From: Micromonospora sp. NBC_01699
Lineage (GTDB): Bacteria; Actinomycetota; Actinomycetes; Mycobacteriales; Micromonosporaceae
Length of the DNA stretch: 64,000 nucleotides
Direction of reading: 5' to 3'
Assembly: GCF_036250065.1 (NCBI RefSeq)
Contig: NZ_CP109199.1
Span: 2,790,001-2,854,000 of the forward strand
The notes below the pieces were generated by a model. It searched no databases, was not told the DNA's origin, and saw only the letters and a list, made by a program, of their open reading frames with translations. Position 1 is the stretch's first letter; each line of letters starts with the position of its first letter. Positions 44,175 through 52,220 of this stretch are shown here, in pieces. Both the position numbers and the translations under genes were made by a program.

Positions 44175-45109
44175 CAGGCCGCCTTTCCGGCGAGTACGGG
44201 CTCGTGGCTGGTCGCGGAGTACTCGACCGAGTCGTGGGTCAGCTCCATGAACGCCTCCTCCAGCGAGGCCTGCTGCACGGAAAGCTCGTGCAGGGTGACG
44301 CCGGCCAGGGCGGCCCGCTCACCGATCTGCTCGGTGCTGAGCCCGGAGACCTCCAGCACGCCGCGTTCGGCGCTGCTGATCGTCACGTCCGGGCCGACGA
44401 GCAGTTCGCTGAGCAGGTGCGACTGCGGGGAGCGGACGCGGATTCGACTGCCGGAGGACAGTTCGCAGAACTTGTCCATCGGCACGTCCGCGATCAGGCG
44501 GCCCCTGCCGACCACCACCAGGTGTTCGGCGGTCAACGCCATCTCGCTCATCAGGTGCGAGGAGATGAAAACGGTACGACCCTCGGCGGCCAGCCCCTTG
44601 AGCAGGTTGCGGATCCACCGCACGCCCTCGGGGTCGAGCCCGTTGACCGGCTCGTCGAGCAGGACCGTGTGTGGGTCGCCGAGCAGCGCGGAGGCGATGC
44701 CGAGGCGCTGGCCCATGCCCAGGGAGAAGCCGCCGGCCCGCTTGCGGGCGACCTCGTGCAGGCCGACCAGGTCGATCACCTCGTCCACCCGGCGTTTCGG
44801 GATTCCGGTGGTGGCGGCCATGGCGAGCAGGTGGTGGTACGCCGACCGCCCGGTGTGTACCGCCTTCGCCTCCAGCAGCGCGCCGATCTCGTTCAGTGGC
44901 GCGGCGTGGTCGGCGTACCGGCGGCCGTTCACGGTCACCGAGCCCGAGGTGGGTGCGTCCAGACCGACGATCATCCGCATGGTGGTGGACTTGCCAGCAC
45001 CATTCGGACCCAGGAAGCCGGTGACGATGCCGGGCCGTACGGTGAAGCTCAGATCGTCGACGGCGACCTTGTCGCCGTACCGCTTGCCCAGGTTCTTGAC
45101 TTCGATCAT
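44174..45109 (-). CDS. ABC transporter ATP-binding protein (DrrA/CcmA type)
   Basis: A 311-aa ATPase: Walker A GPNGAGKST, signature SLGMGQRLGIASALLG, Walker B VLLDEPVNGLDPEG, and H-switch ISSHLMSEM. The C-terminal 90 residues form the regulatory extension usual in this class. ATG 45109 has GGAGGAG upstream. With the ABC-2 permease it forms an exporter, probably for a drug or antimicrobial peptide, under the adjacent two-component system. Confidence 0.9.
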   Translation of the reverse strand: MIEVKNLGKRYGDKVAVDDLSFTVRPGIVTGFLGPNGAGKSTTMRMIVGLDAPTSGSVTVNGRRYADHAAPLNEIGALLEAKAVHTGRSAYHHLLAMAATTGIPKRRVDEVIDLVGLHEVARKRAGGFSLGMGQRLGIASALLGDPHTVLLDEPVNGLDPEGVRWIRNLLKGLAAEGRTVFISSHLMSEMALTAEHLVVVGRGRLIADVPMDKFCELSSGSRIRVRSPQSHLLSELLVGPDVTISSAERGVLEVSGLSTEQIGERAALAGVTLHELSVQQASLEEAFMELTHDSVEYSATSHEPVLAGKAA

Positions 45110-45205
45110 GGTCGGCTGCTCCTCCACGGGGCGGTGCCGCGTGCAGCGGCGCATGGGGTCAACCATCGCTTTTGCTCGGGGTGTGCGTCGTCATCTGCCC
45201 GTAGA

Positions 45206-45227
45206 CACCTGACGTACTACGAAGGTG
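45206..45227. promoter_or_regulatory. Inverted repeat upstream of the ABC-2 exporter
   Basis: CACCT-N12-AGGTG encloses GTA-C-TAC, giving a near-symmetric site within the 136-bp gap between the response-regulator gene and the ATPase gene. It is the best candidate binding site for the adjacent NarL-type regulator. Confidence 0.5.
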
Positions 45228-45245
45228 GTATATCGGACTGCTTAC

Positions 45246-45923
45246 TCAACGTGACGGCGGGTCGCTGGCGCGTACCAGACCGCTCTGGTACGCGATCACC
45301 ACGAGCTGGGCCCGGTCCCGCGCGCCGAGCTTGGTCATCGCCCGGTTGACGTGCGTCTTCGCGGTCAGGGGCGAGACCACGAGCCGTTCGGCGATCTCGT
45401 CGTTGGACAGCCCGGCGGCCACCAGTATCAGCACCTCGCGCTCACGCTCGGTGAGAAGATCCAGCCGTGCCGGCACGGTGGCGGAATCCTCCGGCTGGGA
45501 CAGGAACCGGGCGATCAGGCCCTTGGTGGCCACCGGGGAGAGCAGCGCGTCCCCCCGCGCCACCACCCGGATCGCGTCCAACAGTTCGGCCGGGTCGACA
45601 CCCTTGCCGAGGAAGCCGCTCGCGCCGGCCCGGAGCGCCTGGAGGACGTACTCGTCCACCTCGAACGTGGTCAGGATCAGCACCCGTACGCCGGACAGGT
45701 TCTCGTCCTCGGTGATCTGTCGGGTTGCGCCCAGGCCGTCCAGATCCGGCATCCGGATGTCCATCAGCACCACATCGGCCCGCGTCGTCCGGGCCAGCGC
45801 GACCGCCTCCAGACCGGTGGTCGCCTCGCCCACCACCTCAAGATCCGGGGCGGAGTCGACCAGCACCCGGAATCCGGCCCGGATCAGGTTCTGGTCGTCG
45901 GCCAGCAGCACCCGGATCGTCAT
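45246..45923 (-). CDS. NarL/LuxR-family response regulator
   Basis: A 225-aa regulator. The receiver domain has acidic DD at the start (LLADDQN), phospho-acceptor Asp in VVLMDIRMPD and Lys in FLGKGV. The C-terminal LuxR HTH reads LTEREREVLILVAAGLSNDE and AKTHVNRAMTKL. ATG 45923 overlaps the kinase stop (ATGA). It probably controls the ABC-2 exporter genes just downstream. Confidence 0.93.
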   Translation of the reverse strand: MTIRVLLADDQNLIRAGFRVLVDSAPDLEVVGEATTGLEAVALARTTRADVVLMDIRMPDLDGLGATRQITEDENLSGVRVLILTTFEVDEYVLQALRAGASGFLGKGVDPAELLDAIRVVARGDALLSPVATKGLIARFLSQPEDSATVPARLDLLTEREREVLILVAAGLSNDEIAERLVVSPLTAKTHVNRAMTKLGARDRAQLVVIAYQSGLVRASDPPSR

Positions 45924-47104
45924 GAGCTCTCCTGCCGCGCGGGCAGCACGGCCCGTACCCGGAAGCCGCCCGGCACCGGCCCGGCGTGCATCGTGCCGCC
46001 GACCGCCGTCACCCGCTCCCGCATGCCGAGCAGCCCGTGCCCGGTGCCCGCCGCCGGGTCGGCCGCCGGCTGTCCGGGCCGGGCGTCGTTCTCGACCACG
46101 ATGGTCAGCTCGTCCGGTTGGTACCCCAGTCGGACCTGCGCGGACTCGCCGCCGTGTTTGTGCACGTTCGTCAGCGCCTCCTGCACCACCCGGTACGCGG
46201 CCAGGTCCACCGCCGGCGCCAGCGGGTACGGCTGGCCCGACAGCCGCCACTTCACCGCCAGCCCGGTCCCGTGGAACGAGTCGACCAGTTCCTGTAGCCG
46301 GTTCAGGGTGGGGGCCGGCTCGGTCGGCGCGGCGGCGTCGTCGGACTGGCGCAGTACGCCCAGCACCGTCCCGAGTTCGTCCAGCGCCGCCCGTCCCGCC
46401 TGCCGTACGTGCCCGAGTGCCTGCTCGGCCGCCTCCGGATTGGTACGCAGCACGTGTCCGGCCACCCCGGCCTGGACGTTGATCAGGGCGATGTTGTGCG
46501 CCATCACGTCGTGCAGGTCCCGGGCGATCCGCAGCCGGTCCTCGGCGACCCGCCGCCGGGCCTCCTCCTCCCGGCTCTGCTCGGCCCTGGTGGCGCGTTC
46601 CTCGACGGCGACGATGTAGTCCCGGTGGTTGCGGACGGCGTCACCGACGGCGGTGGCCAGCCCGCTCCAGAGGGCCAGCACGATCTTCTCCGAGTCGAGC
46701 CAGGACCCCTTGGACGAGGAGTAGACGGCCCCGACGACCAGGAGCAGGGCGGTGAAGGTGCCGGCGATGACTGCGGTGGCCCGGTTCGTCGTCACGGCGA
46801 CGGTGTAGACGGCGATCACGACCGCGAAGGTGGCGAGGTTGCGCGCGGCGCCGAACGCGATCGACGCCGCCGTGGCGGCACTACAGAACGCGAGCACCGG
46901 CAGCGGCCAGCGGCGGCGCAGCGCGACGGCGGTACAGACGAGCGCGCTGAACGCGATCTCGCCCGCGTTCAGTTCGCCCCGGGTGGGGGCGGGGTCCACC
47001 AGCGGCTCGCCGATGCTGATCGCGAACAGCCCGACGGCGGCAGCGGCATCAAGGGCATAGGGGTGGAACCGGGCTGTCCGCCGCCACCACCCCATATCCC
47101 ACAT
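45920..47104 (-). CDS. Sensor histidine kinase (HisKA_3 family)
   Basis: A 394-aa membrane kinase with about four to five transmembrane spans in the N-terminal 150 residues and little external sequence, as in intramembrane-sensing kinases. The phospho-accepting His lies in RIARDLHDVMAHNIALI. The ATP-binding domain has VVENDARPG and GHGLLGMRERV. ATG 47104 is used; ATG 47095 is possible. The small external loops and linked ABC exporter suggest sensing of envelope stress or a membrane-active drug. Confidence 0.9.
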   Translation of the reverse strand: MWDMGWWRRTARFHPYALDAAAAVGLFAISIGEPLVDPAPTRGELNAGEIAFSALVCTAVALRRRWPLPVLAFCSAATAASIAFGAARNLATFAVVIAVYTVAVTTNRATAVIAGTFTALLLVVGAVYSSSKGSWLDSEKIVLALWSGLATAVGDAVRNHRDYIVAVEERATRAEQSREEEARRRVAEDRLRIARDLHDVMAHNIALINVQAGVAGHVLRTNPEAAEQALGHVRQAGRAALDELGTVLGVLRQSDDAAAPTEPAPTLNRLQELVDSFHGTGLAVKWRLSGQPYPLAPAVDLAAYRVVQEALTNVHKHGGESAQVRLGYQPDELTIVVENDARPGQPAADPAAGTGHGLLGMRERVTAVGGTMHAGPVPGGFRVRAVLPARQESS

Positions 47105-47108
47105 ACCG

Positions 47109-47121
47109 TGACGTTACGTCA
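47109..47121. promoter_or_regulatory. TGACGT-T-ACGTCA palindrome before the kinase gene
   Basis: A perfect 6-bp inverted repeat around one base, only 4 bp upstream of the kinase ATG and overlapping a -35-like TTGACG on the minus strand. It may be an operator. Confidence 0.4.
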
Positions 47122-47328
47122 ACGTCGGGTGAGCCCGCCCCGCTCACCTCGCGGATCACCTCCCGGAATCAGCGCCTACGAGCGGTTTATCGGACATACC
47201 GGTGATGTGACCTCCGTCCCGCCCGGCGCGCCGGAGCTGCCCGCTGTCCCCGCCGGACCGCGATCCGGGCCAGCCCCTCCAGCATGGGCGGGAACGTACC
47301 GCAGACCACCGACAGGGAATCCGGAACC

Positions 47329-47367
47329 GCACGGGGTGCGCCCCTCCAATCGGGACGCACCCCGTGC
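47329..47367 (-). terminator. Hairpin terminator after the small gene at 47423
   Basis: Arms 47329-47344 and 47352-47367 pair with one mismatch around a 7-base loop; the outer 12 bp are perfect. The rest of 47122-47328 shows no gene or clear signal. Confidence 0.82.
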
Positions 47368-47422
47368 TCCGCGGGTCAGGTCGACCTTCCCGCGCGTACG
47401 GCTGACGGCCCCCCGTGTGGCC

Positions 47423-47854
47423 TCAGTCCGCGATCAGTTGCACTCCCCGCTGGTTGGCGCGTTCCCGCTGCCGGCGGACGAGGTAGGTACCGGGCGCGAT
47501 GCCGCTCCCGCCGTGCTCCGGATGAATGAGGTACGCCGGCCGAATCGCCCGGAGTACGCCGATGGCCAGCAGTTGGTCGTCCCGGACGTCGACCGTCCAC
47601 TGGCAGGCGCCGGGATCGGCGACCAGCGTGTGCGGGTTGCCGCCGCCCGCGCCGCGCAGCAGTTCCACCCCGGTCGGCGGCACCGGGCGCCACCGCGCGT
47701 GCGCGGCCACGGTGACGTCGTCCAGCATCCCGAGCGGGATGACGATCAGGTCGCCCTGGGCCTGTAGCCCGTCGACGACCGGGATCGTCACCTGCCGCTC
47801 CAGATGTTCCAGCACGTCCAGACCGCTACGCCGGGTCAGGTCAGCAAGATTCAT
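47423..47854 (-). CDS. Small conserved protein paired with DUF6745 gene
   Basis: A 143-aa soluble protein I cannot assign a function. It contains QGDLIVIPLG near residue 37 and ends GTYLVRRQRERANQRGVQLIAD, resembling a group of small actinomycete proteins ending in a V-x-RQRE...VAD motif. ATG 47854 is preferred, with AGAGGT 7 bp upstream; ATG 47860 and GTG 47863 are too close to that site. It follows the DUF6745 gene by 18 bp and is surely cotranscribed, so the two probably act together. Confidence 0.7.
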   Translation of the reverse strand: MNLADLTRRSGLDVLEHLERQVTIPVVDGLQAQGDLIVIPLGMLDDVTVAAHARWRPVPPTGVELLRGAGGGNPHTLVADPGACQWTVDVRDDQLLAIGVLRAIRPAYLIHPEHGGSGIAPGTYLVRRQRERANQRGVQLIAD

Positions 47855-47872
47855 GGTCATCACCTCTGGGGT

Positions 47873-49126
47873 TCAGGTTCGGCGGAGAAGACTGGAGTAC
47901 TGCGTCCCGGACAGCCCGTACGACCAGCCGGCGGCTGCCACCGGGTCATCGATGTCCGCGGGCACGCTGAGCCCGTAGCGGCGCCGGTGGCCGTCGCGCT
48001 CGACCGAGCCGTTGACGGCCAGCAGCACCCGGGCCGGGGGCCCCCAGAGCTGTCGGGGCAGGTCATAGAGCTGGAGTTCGCAGCCGGGATTGCCGGGGTC
48101 GGCCGCGACCGCCACCAGGTCGAGTCCGGCCTGGTCGGCGTACGTGTCCCAGCCGATCCGCTCGATCGCGCAGCGGCGTACCTCGACGTTGCGTTCGGCG
48201 AGGATCCGTTCGACGGCCGGCGCGTTGATCACCCAGTCCGGCACCGGGGTGCCGTGCCAGACGTACGCGCCGGTCCCGTCGGCGTACCGGATCGCCAGCG
48301 CCCCCGGATGGTGCGTACGCGTCTCGCCGTGCCACCCGCCGGGAGCCGACTCGGTGTGCACCTCGGCGGTCCGTCCGGTGATGACACACCGCCCCTGAAG
48401 CGGCCACCACCACCCGCAGGAGCGGGTAATGGCCGCCCACAGGCCGAGCTGTTCGATGTCGTCGGCGCCGAACGTACGCCGGCCCAACCGCTGCCGGACG
48501 TCGTAGTGCGCGACCCAGTGCACGTCGTGCTGGCCGTACCAGCCCAGGCCGTTGAACCGCTCCAACCTCGGTGCCAGCGCGGTCCGCAGCGGGATGCGTA
48601 CCCCGTCGCCCACCGACCGTCGCAGCGAGTCGCGGACACCGACGTCGAGCAGATCTTCGAGCCCGACGCCGGAGGCCAGCGCCTCCAGCGGCGGTCGCGT
48701 CCTGGCGAGCCGCTGGTCGGCCGTCAACTCCCACCAGTTGTCGGACGCCGACGAGGTGCGCCGGTCCATCGATGTCCGAAGCTGGTGGGCGAGGTTGACC
48801 AGGGCGATCGCGACGTCCCAGGACCGGCCCGCGTCCGTGGACGCGCACCTCCGCAGGTCGATCGGTGCTCCGGTGACCGGCAGCAGGTCGATCGCCTGTT
48901 GTGGTGAGTCGACCCAGTCGAATCGCGGTGGCGGCCTGCCGATGAGTCCGTACAGTTCGCCGATCGCCGCCTCAGCGGTGGCGCGGTCGGCCGGTGCGGT
49001 CGAGAGACCGTGTTCGGTCCACTCCGACCGAATCGCGGCGGCAGCCTGCCAGCGTTCCAGGTCGAGGGCCACATCACGTGGGTTTCCCTTGCGGCGCAAC
49101 TGTCGCCGCCGGGTACGCGCGTTCAC
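47873..49126 (-). CDS. DUF6745-like protein
   Basis: A 417-aa soluble protein resembling the DUF6745 family: EWTEHGLSTAPADRATAEAA near the N-terminus, GLGWYGQHDVHWVAHYD and ITGRTAEVHTESA in the middle. Function unknown. An N-terminal Arg-rich stretch (MNARTRRRQLRRKG) may bind nucleic acid or only be basic. GTG 49126 lacks a clear ribosome site, but a 15-codon ORF (MARMIDRKGFDALAR) ends in a TGA overlapping that GTG, which could couple its translation. It is followed by the small gene at 47423. Confidence 0.72.
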   Translation of the reverse strand: MNARTRRRQLRRKGNPRDVALDLERWQAAAAIRSEWTEHGLSTAPADRATAEAAIGELYGLIGRPPPRFDWVDSPQQAIDLLPVTGAPIDLRRCASTDAGRSWDVAIALVNLAHQLRTSMDRRTSSASDNWWELTADQRLARTRPPLEALASGVGLEDLLDVGVRDSLRRSVGDGVRIPLRTALAPRLERFNGLGWYGQHDVHWVAHYDVRQRLGRRTFGADDIEQLGLWAAITRSCGWWWPLQGRCVITGRTAEVHTESAPGGWHGETRTHHPGALAIRYADGTGAYVWHGTPVPDWVINAPAVERILAERNVEVRRCAIERIGWDTYADQAGLDLVAVAADPGNPGCELQLYDLPRQLWGPPARVLLAVNGSVERDGHRRRYGLSVPADIDDPVAAAGWSYGLSGTQYSSLLRRT

Positions 49127-49224
49127 CGCGCGAGGGCGTCAAAGCCCTTTCTGTCGATCATGCGGGCCATGTTGTCAGGGATTCCCGAGCCAGGCAAGCG
49201 CAATTCCGGGGCTGTACCTGTTCG

Positions 49225-49265
49225 CCGGTACCGGCGCCCGGCTTCGCGCCGGACGCCGGTACCGG
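49225..49265 (-). terminator. Hairpin terminator after the alpha/beta hydrolase gene
   Basis: Arms of 18 bp (49225-49242 and 49248-49265) pair with one mismatch around loop TTCGC, just 5 bp past the hydrolase stop. It separates that gene from the DUF6745 operon. Confidence 0.85.
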
Positions 49266-49270
49266 ATGGG

Positions 49271-50029
49271 TCAGGGCCGGCCGAGGTGGCGGGACAGGAA
49301 CGTGTCGTCCAACCCGACCCACCGGACGCTTCGGTGGTCGCCCGGGTTCGCGTGCAACGTCTTCTCCGCCGAGGCGAACGCGTCGAACAACGCGAGCCCG
49401 GACGAACGGTCGACGTGCTCGTCGTCCCACGGCAGCAGGAACTGGACCGGCACGGTGATCTGCCGCGCGGCCACGAGCACCGGTTCGTCCACGGGGAACC
49501 CACCGCCGAAGATCGCGGCGGTGATCCGGGGCTCGGCCGCGGCCAGCCGTACCCCGATCGCCGTGCCCATCGCGATGCCCCCGCCGTATCCGACCGGCGC
49601 GTCCGGGCCGATCTGCGGCAACGCTTGCAGGGCGTCCAGCGTCGCCTGCCATTCCGGTATGGCCCGTTCCGCGAGCGCGGCCATGAAGCGGACGCTGGCC
49701 GCCGCGAACCGCGGGGTGTCACCCGCCGTCACAGCCTCCCTGATCTCCGTACGGGCCTGCTCGTCCTCGACCGTACGCGGGCGGTCGCCGTGTCCCGGCG
49801 CGTCGATCGCGACGACGTTGAATCCCCACGTGGCCGCAGTGTGCAGGGCGCGGGCCCGAAGCCCCGGCGCCTTCTTGTGCATGCCGCCGTTGTGCCCCAC
49901 GAGCACGATCGGGGCATGATCGGCGCCGGATACGGGTGCCCAGAGCACACCCGGGATCTCGCCCACGAGGAAGTCGCGTTCGATGACACCGTCGGACGAG
50001 GTCTCAGCGGTGAAACGTACAGAATGCAT
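49271..50029 (-). CDS. Alpha/beta-hydrolase fold protein lacking the nucleophile Ser
   Basis: A 252-aa protein of the dienelactone-hydrolase-like alpha/beta fold: oxyanion-region VLVGHNGGMHKK, VVAIDAPGHGDR, the acid region LLPWDDEHVD (D202/D203) and the base H232 in NPGDHRSV. The nucleophile elbow reads G-I-A-M-G, so Ala153 (codon at 49571-49573, GCG) stands where G-x-S-x-G needs Ser. A single base change from TCG would explain it. It may be a non-catalytic binder. It sits behind a leader ORF and hairpin and has GAAAGG 9 bp before its ATG. Confidence 0.82.
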   Translation of the reverse strand: MHSVRFTAETSSDGVIERDFLVGEIPGVLWAPVSGADHAPIVLVGHNGGMHKKAPGLRARALHTAATWGFNVVAIDAPGHGDRPRTVEDEQARTEIREAVTAGDTPRFAAASVRFMAALAERAIPEWQATLDALQALPQIGPDAPVGYGGGIAMGTAIGVRLAAAEPRITAAIFGGGFPVDEPVLVAARQITVPVQFLLPWDDEHVDRSSGLALFDAFASAEKTLHANPGDHRSVRWVGLDDTFLSRHLGRP

Positions 50030-50043
50030 GGTTTAGTGCCTTT

Positions 50044-50072
50044 CGGGAGTGCCATCCTGATGGGCGCTCCCG
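50044..50072 (-). promoter_or_regulatory. 5' UTR hairpin before the hydrolase ribosome site
   Basis: CGGGAG...CTCCCG arms with an inner CCATC/GATGG pair form a compact hairpin (one bulged base). It lies between the leader ORF stop (50085) and the GAAAGG ribosome site. It could be an attenuator or translation switch. Confidence 0.5.
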
Positions 50073-50084
50073 GCGACGGTTACG

Positions 50085-50135
50085 TCAGCCGCCCGTCCGT
50101 GACGGGAGGGAGCACCACGTGCGAACTGCGTTCAC
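50085..50135 (-). CDS. 16-residue upstream leader peptide ORF
   Basis: GTG 50135 is preceded by GAGGAGGTGA with 5 bp spacing, close to an ideal ribosome site and stronger than those of most genes here. The peptide reads MNAVRTWCSLPSRTGG, then TGA. It is followed within 13 bases by the hairpin and then by the hydrolase gene, the usual order of a translation-dependent attenuator. The signal it would sense is unknown; Trp-Cys in the middle is the only notable run. Confidence 0.5.
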   Translation of the reverse strand: MNAVRTWCSLPSRTGG

Positions 50136-50177
50136 GGGTCTCACCTCCTCGGCCGGGTCACGGATCCGGGGCCACGC

Positions 50178-50208
50178 TATCAACCCGGCCGCACTGCCGG
50201 CCAGTCAA
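50178..50208 (-). promoter_or_regulatory. Possible promoter of the leader-hydrolase unit
   Basis: On the minus strand TTGACT (50203-50208) and TTGATA (50178-50183) are separated by 19 bp, about 40 bp before the leader GTG. The spacing is slightly long. Confidence 0.4.
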
Positions 50209-50287
50209 TTACCCTCGGCCACGCGTGCACGCTCCGGCTCGATCCCGAGAGCCGTCGAGCTCGTTCGCCAGAGCCGGATCCATTGAG

Positions 50288-50572
50288 TCAGACCGATCGG
50301 AGTCGGCGCCGGACCGGGGGATCCGCGACCCAGCCGACGAACCGGGCGTCGGCCTGCTCCCGGCTCAGGTCGTCCAGGTCGTCCACCGCCCGGTCCCGGA
50401 ATCGTCCCATCACCTCGACCAGTTGCCGCCGGTTGTGCCGGTACAGCGTCCACATCCGCCGCCGGAACACCTGGCACGGCCATTCCTCGGCGTCGTCGCG
50501 GCACCGCCAGTCCTCGCCCGGCCGGTGCGGTGACCCCATCGGGTCGTCGGCACCCTCGTGCTTCCCGGTCAC
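50288..50572 (-). CDS. Small Trp/Cys-motif protein of 94 aa
   Basis: A 94-aa soluble protein of unknown function. It has DWRCRDDAEEWPCQVFRRRM, where two W-x-C/W-P-C motifs may bind a metal or cofactor, followed by a charged helical part (RHNRRQLVEVMGRFRDRAVD). Its ATG overlaps the stop of the HTH regulator gene (ATGA), so the two are translated together. Similar small proteins sit beside such regulators in other actinomycetes, from memory of the pattern only. Confidence 0.75.
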   Translation of the reverse strand: MTGKHEGADDPMGSPHRPGEDWRCRDDAEEWPCQVFRRRMWTLYRHNRRQLVEVMGRFRDRAVDDLDDLSREQADARFVGWVADPPVRRRLRSV

Positions 50573-51780
50573 ACCCGCACCCCCATCCGGTCGGCCAACT
50601 CCGTCACCATCGCCGGCGGCACGCCCCTGGTCCGCCGGAGGATCCCGGTCATCACGTCATGCGCGACCGGCCGGCCACGGATCTCGGCCGGAGCGTGCTG
50701 CTCGGCCTCCACCAGCGCCTTCCCGGCGCGGGTCAGGTCCCCGAGCAGTACGTGACCGCGAGCCACGTCGAGCAGGTGCTGCGCCCGACGTTCCGGCGGC
50801 AGTGCGTCGAACAGCCGCCGGTTCAGACCCCGGTGGATCGTCACCGCCTGCCGGCCCTCGCTCAACTCGACCGCCGCCGCCGCACGGTGCAGCTCGACGT
50901 TCGTCGGACCGAACGATGTCCAGTACCGGTTCGCGTCCGCGCCCAACCTGGCGGCGGCCACCGTCGCCTCCCGGAGCAGTTCCCGCACGCTCGCATCGTC
51001 GCCCATCCGCGCCGCCGCCATCGTTGCCTGCAACAGCAGCGACCCGTACACCGAGACGCGGTTGGGGTCCGACCAGGTCGGACCGTCCGGCGCGAGCCGA
51101 TGGGCCATGACGACGTTCGCCTCGAACGCGGCGCGGTCGTCACCGGCCGCGAGCAGGGCGTTGGCGAACCGGGTCGTGCCGGTCCCGGCCAGCAGCGGAT
51201 CGTCCGCGTACGGTGCGAGCGCGATCGACCGCTCGGCGGTGAGCCGGGCCAGGTCGAAGGCGCCCAGCTTGCGCGCCACCGACGAACTGACCTGGTATAC
51301 CTGCCCGAGCAGACGCGCGGCCGTCACGGCACCGTCGCCGGTGTGGCAGACCTGCGCCGCCCCGGCCCGCCGCAGCAGCGTCGGCAGCGCCGGGACCAGC
51401 GTGTCGTACCGGGCATGCTGGAACGTCAGCCACGCGTGCCCGACCGCGCGGGCCAACTCGTCCAGCGCCGGGCCGGAACTCTCTGGCAGGGCGGCCGGAG
51501 CGTAGCGGGCGAGAGCCGCCCGCAGCGGCTCCAGGTCGATCGGGTCGGTCGGGGTTACCTTCGCAGTGCTCGACTTACGGCCGAGCAGGGTGTCCACACT
51601 GACCTGTAGCACCGTGGCCAACTCGTGCAGGGTCGAGAACTTGTCCAGTCGGCGCTCGCCCCGCTCGACCTTGTCGACCCAGCTTTTCGATTTTCCAATC
51701 CGGTCGGCGAACACCTGCTGGGACATCTTCCGCCGCCCCCGCCAGTAGGCCACCCGACGACCCACCGGTAACTCCTCCAC
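50569..51780 (-). CDS. XRE-family HTH regulator with helical C-terminal domain
   Basis: A 403-aa regulator. The N-terminal XRE HTH (about residues 5-65) includes VAYWRGRRKMSQQVFADRIG and KSWVDKVERGERRLDKF. The rest is Ala-rich and helical, probably TPR-like, typical of regulators that bind a small ligand or peptide. GTG 51780 is chosen because it starts 4 bp after the stop of the 65-aa peptide gene and gives the usual N-terminus (VEELPVGRRVAYW); ATG 51852 is in frame. It overlaps the 94-aa gene downstream. Confidence 0.82.
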   Translation of the reverse strand: MEELPVGRRVAYWRGRRKMSQQVFADRIGKSKSWVDKVERGERRLDKFSTLHELATVLQVSVDTLLGRKSSTAKVTPTDPIDLEPLRAALARYAPAALPESSGPALDELARAVGHAWLTFQHARYDTLVPALPTLLRRAGAAQVCHTGDGAVTAARLLGQVYQVSSSVARKLGAFDLARLTAERSIALAPYADDPLLAGTGTTRFANALLAAGDDRAAFEANVVMAHRLAPDGPTWSDPNRVSVYGSLLLQATMAAARMGDDASVRELLREATVAAARLGADANRYWTSFGPTNVELHRAAAAVELSEGRQAVTIHRGLNRRLFDALPPERRAQHLLDVARGHVLLGDLTRAGKALVEAEQHAPAEIRGRPVAHDVMTGILRRTRGVPPAMVTELADRMGVRV

Positions 51781-51784
51781 CGTC

Positions 51785-51982
51785 TCACGCCGGGTGGTTG
51801 CGCCGGACGCGACCGGAAACCCCGACCGCGAAGGACTCGATCGGTAACGCATTGTCCGCCGTACCAAATCGGCCGACGTTTCGCGGACGCCGCCGGGTGC
51901 CGGGGGCCGGCGGAAGGTCCGGGGCCATTTCAGCCGGCAGCGGTACGGGGGTGACGGGTTGGTTGTCGTCGTGGTTCGACAT
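51785..51982 (-). CDS. 65-residue Pro-rich peptide of unknown function
   Basis: ATG 51982 has a near-ideal GAGAGGAG 6 bp upstream, which is the main evidence that it is real. The product begins MSNHDDNQPVTPVPLPAEM, a Pro-rich acidic half, then a basic RRRPRN hinge and a more ordered half (VGRFGTADNALPIESFAVG) ending RVRRNHPA. No signal peptide or family is recognised. Its stop is 4 bp from the HTH gene start, so it is the first gene of a three-gene operon. It could be the peptide ligand, a regulatory micro-protein, or a precursor peptide; nothing proves any of these. Confidence 0.65.
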   Translation of the reverse strand: MSNHDDNQPVTPVPLPAEMAPDLPPAPGTRRRPRNVGRFGTADNALPIESFAVGVSGRVRRNHPA

Positions 51983-52220
51983 ATCTGTCTCCTCTCGTGA
52001 ATGGAAGGGGCCGCCCCGCCGCATATTCGGGTTGGGGGAGAGCGCGGAGCGGCCCCGCAGTCCCGCCCGGGTTTTGCCGTGAACTCCGAGCGGTTCCGCT
52101 AGTGACACTCTGTTGTGGCTGGGCTTACTGTCGGAATGCTTCCGGCCTGAACCGAGGATTGCCGGGCCGCCCGTATGCCACCCCCGAGTCGATCTACAAA
52201 AGACAAGAGAGGTCGAGAAC

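Noticed and set aside
49123-49722. A 199-codon Arg/Ser-rich open frame across the hydrolase gene
   Set aside because: It is out of frame with the hydrolase; only its last 15 codons were considered, as a possible coupled mini-ORF before the DUF6745 gene.
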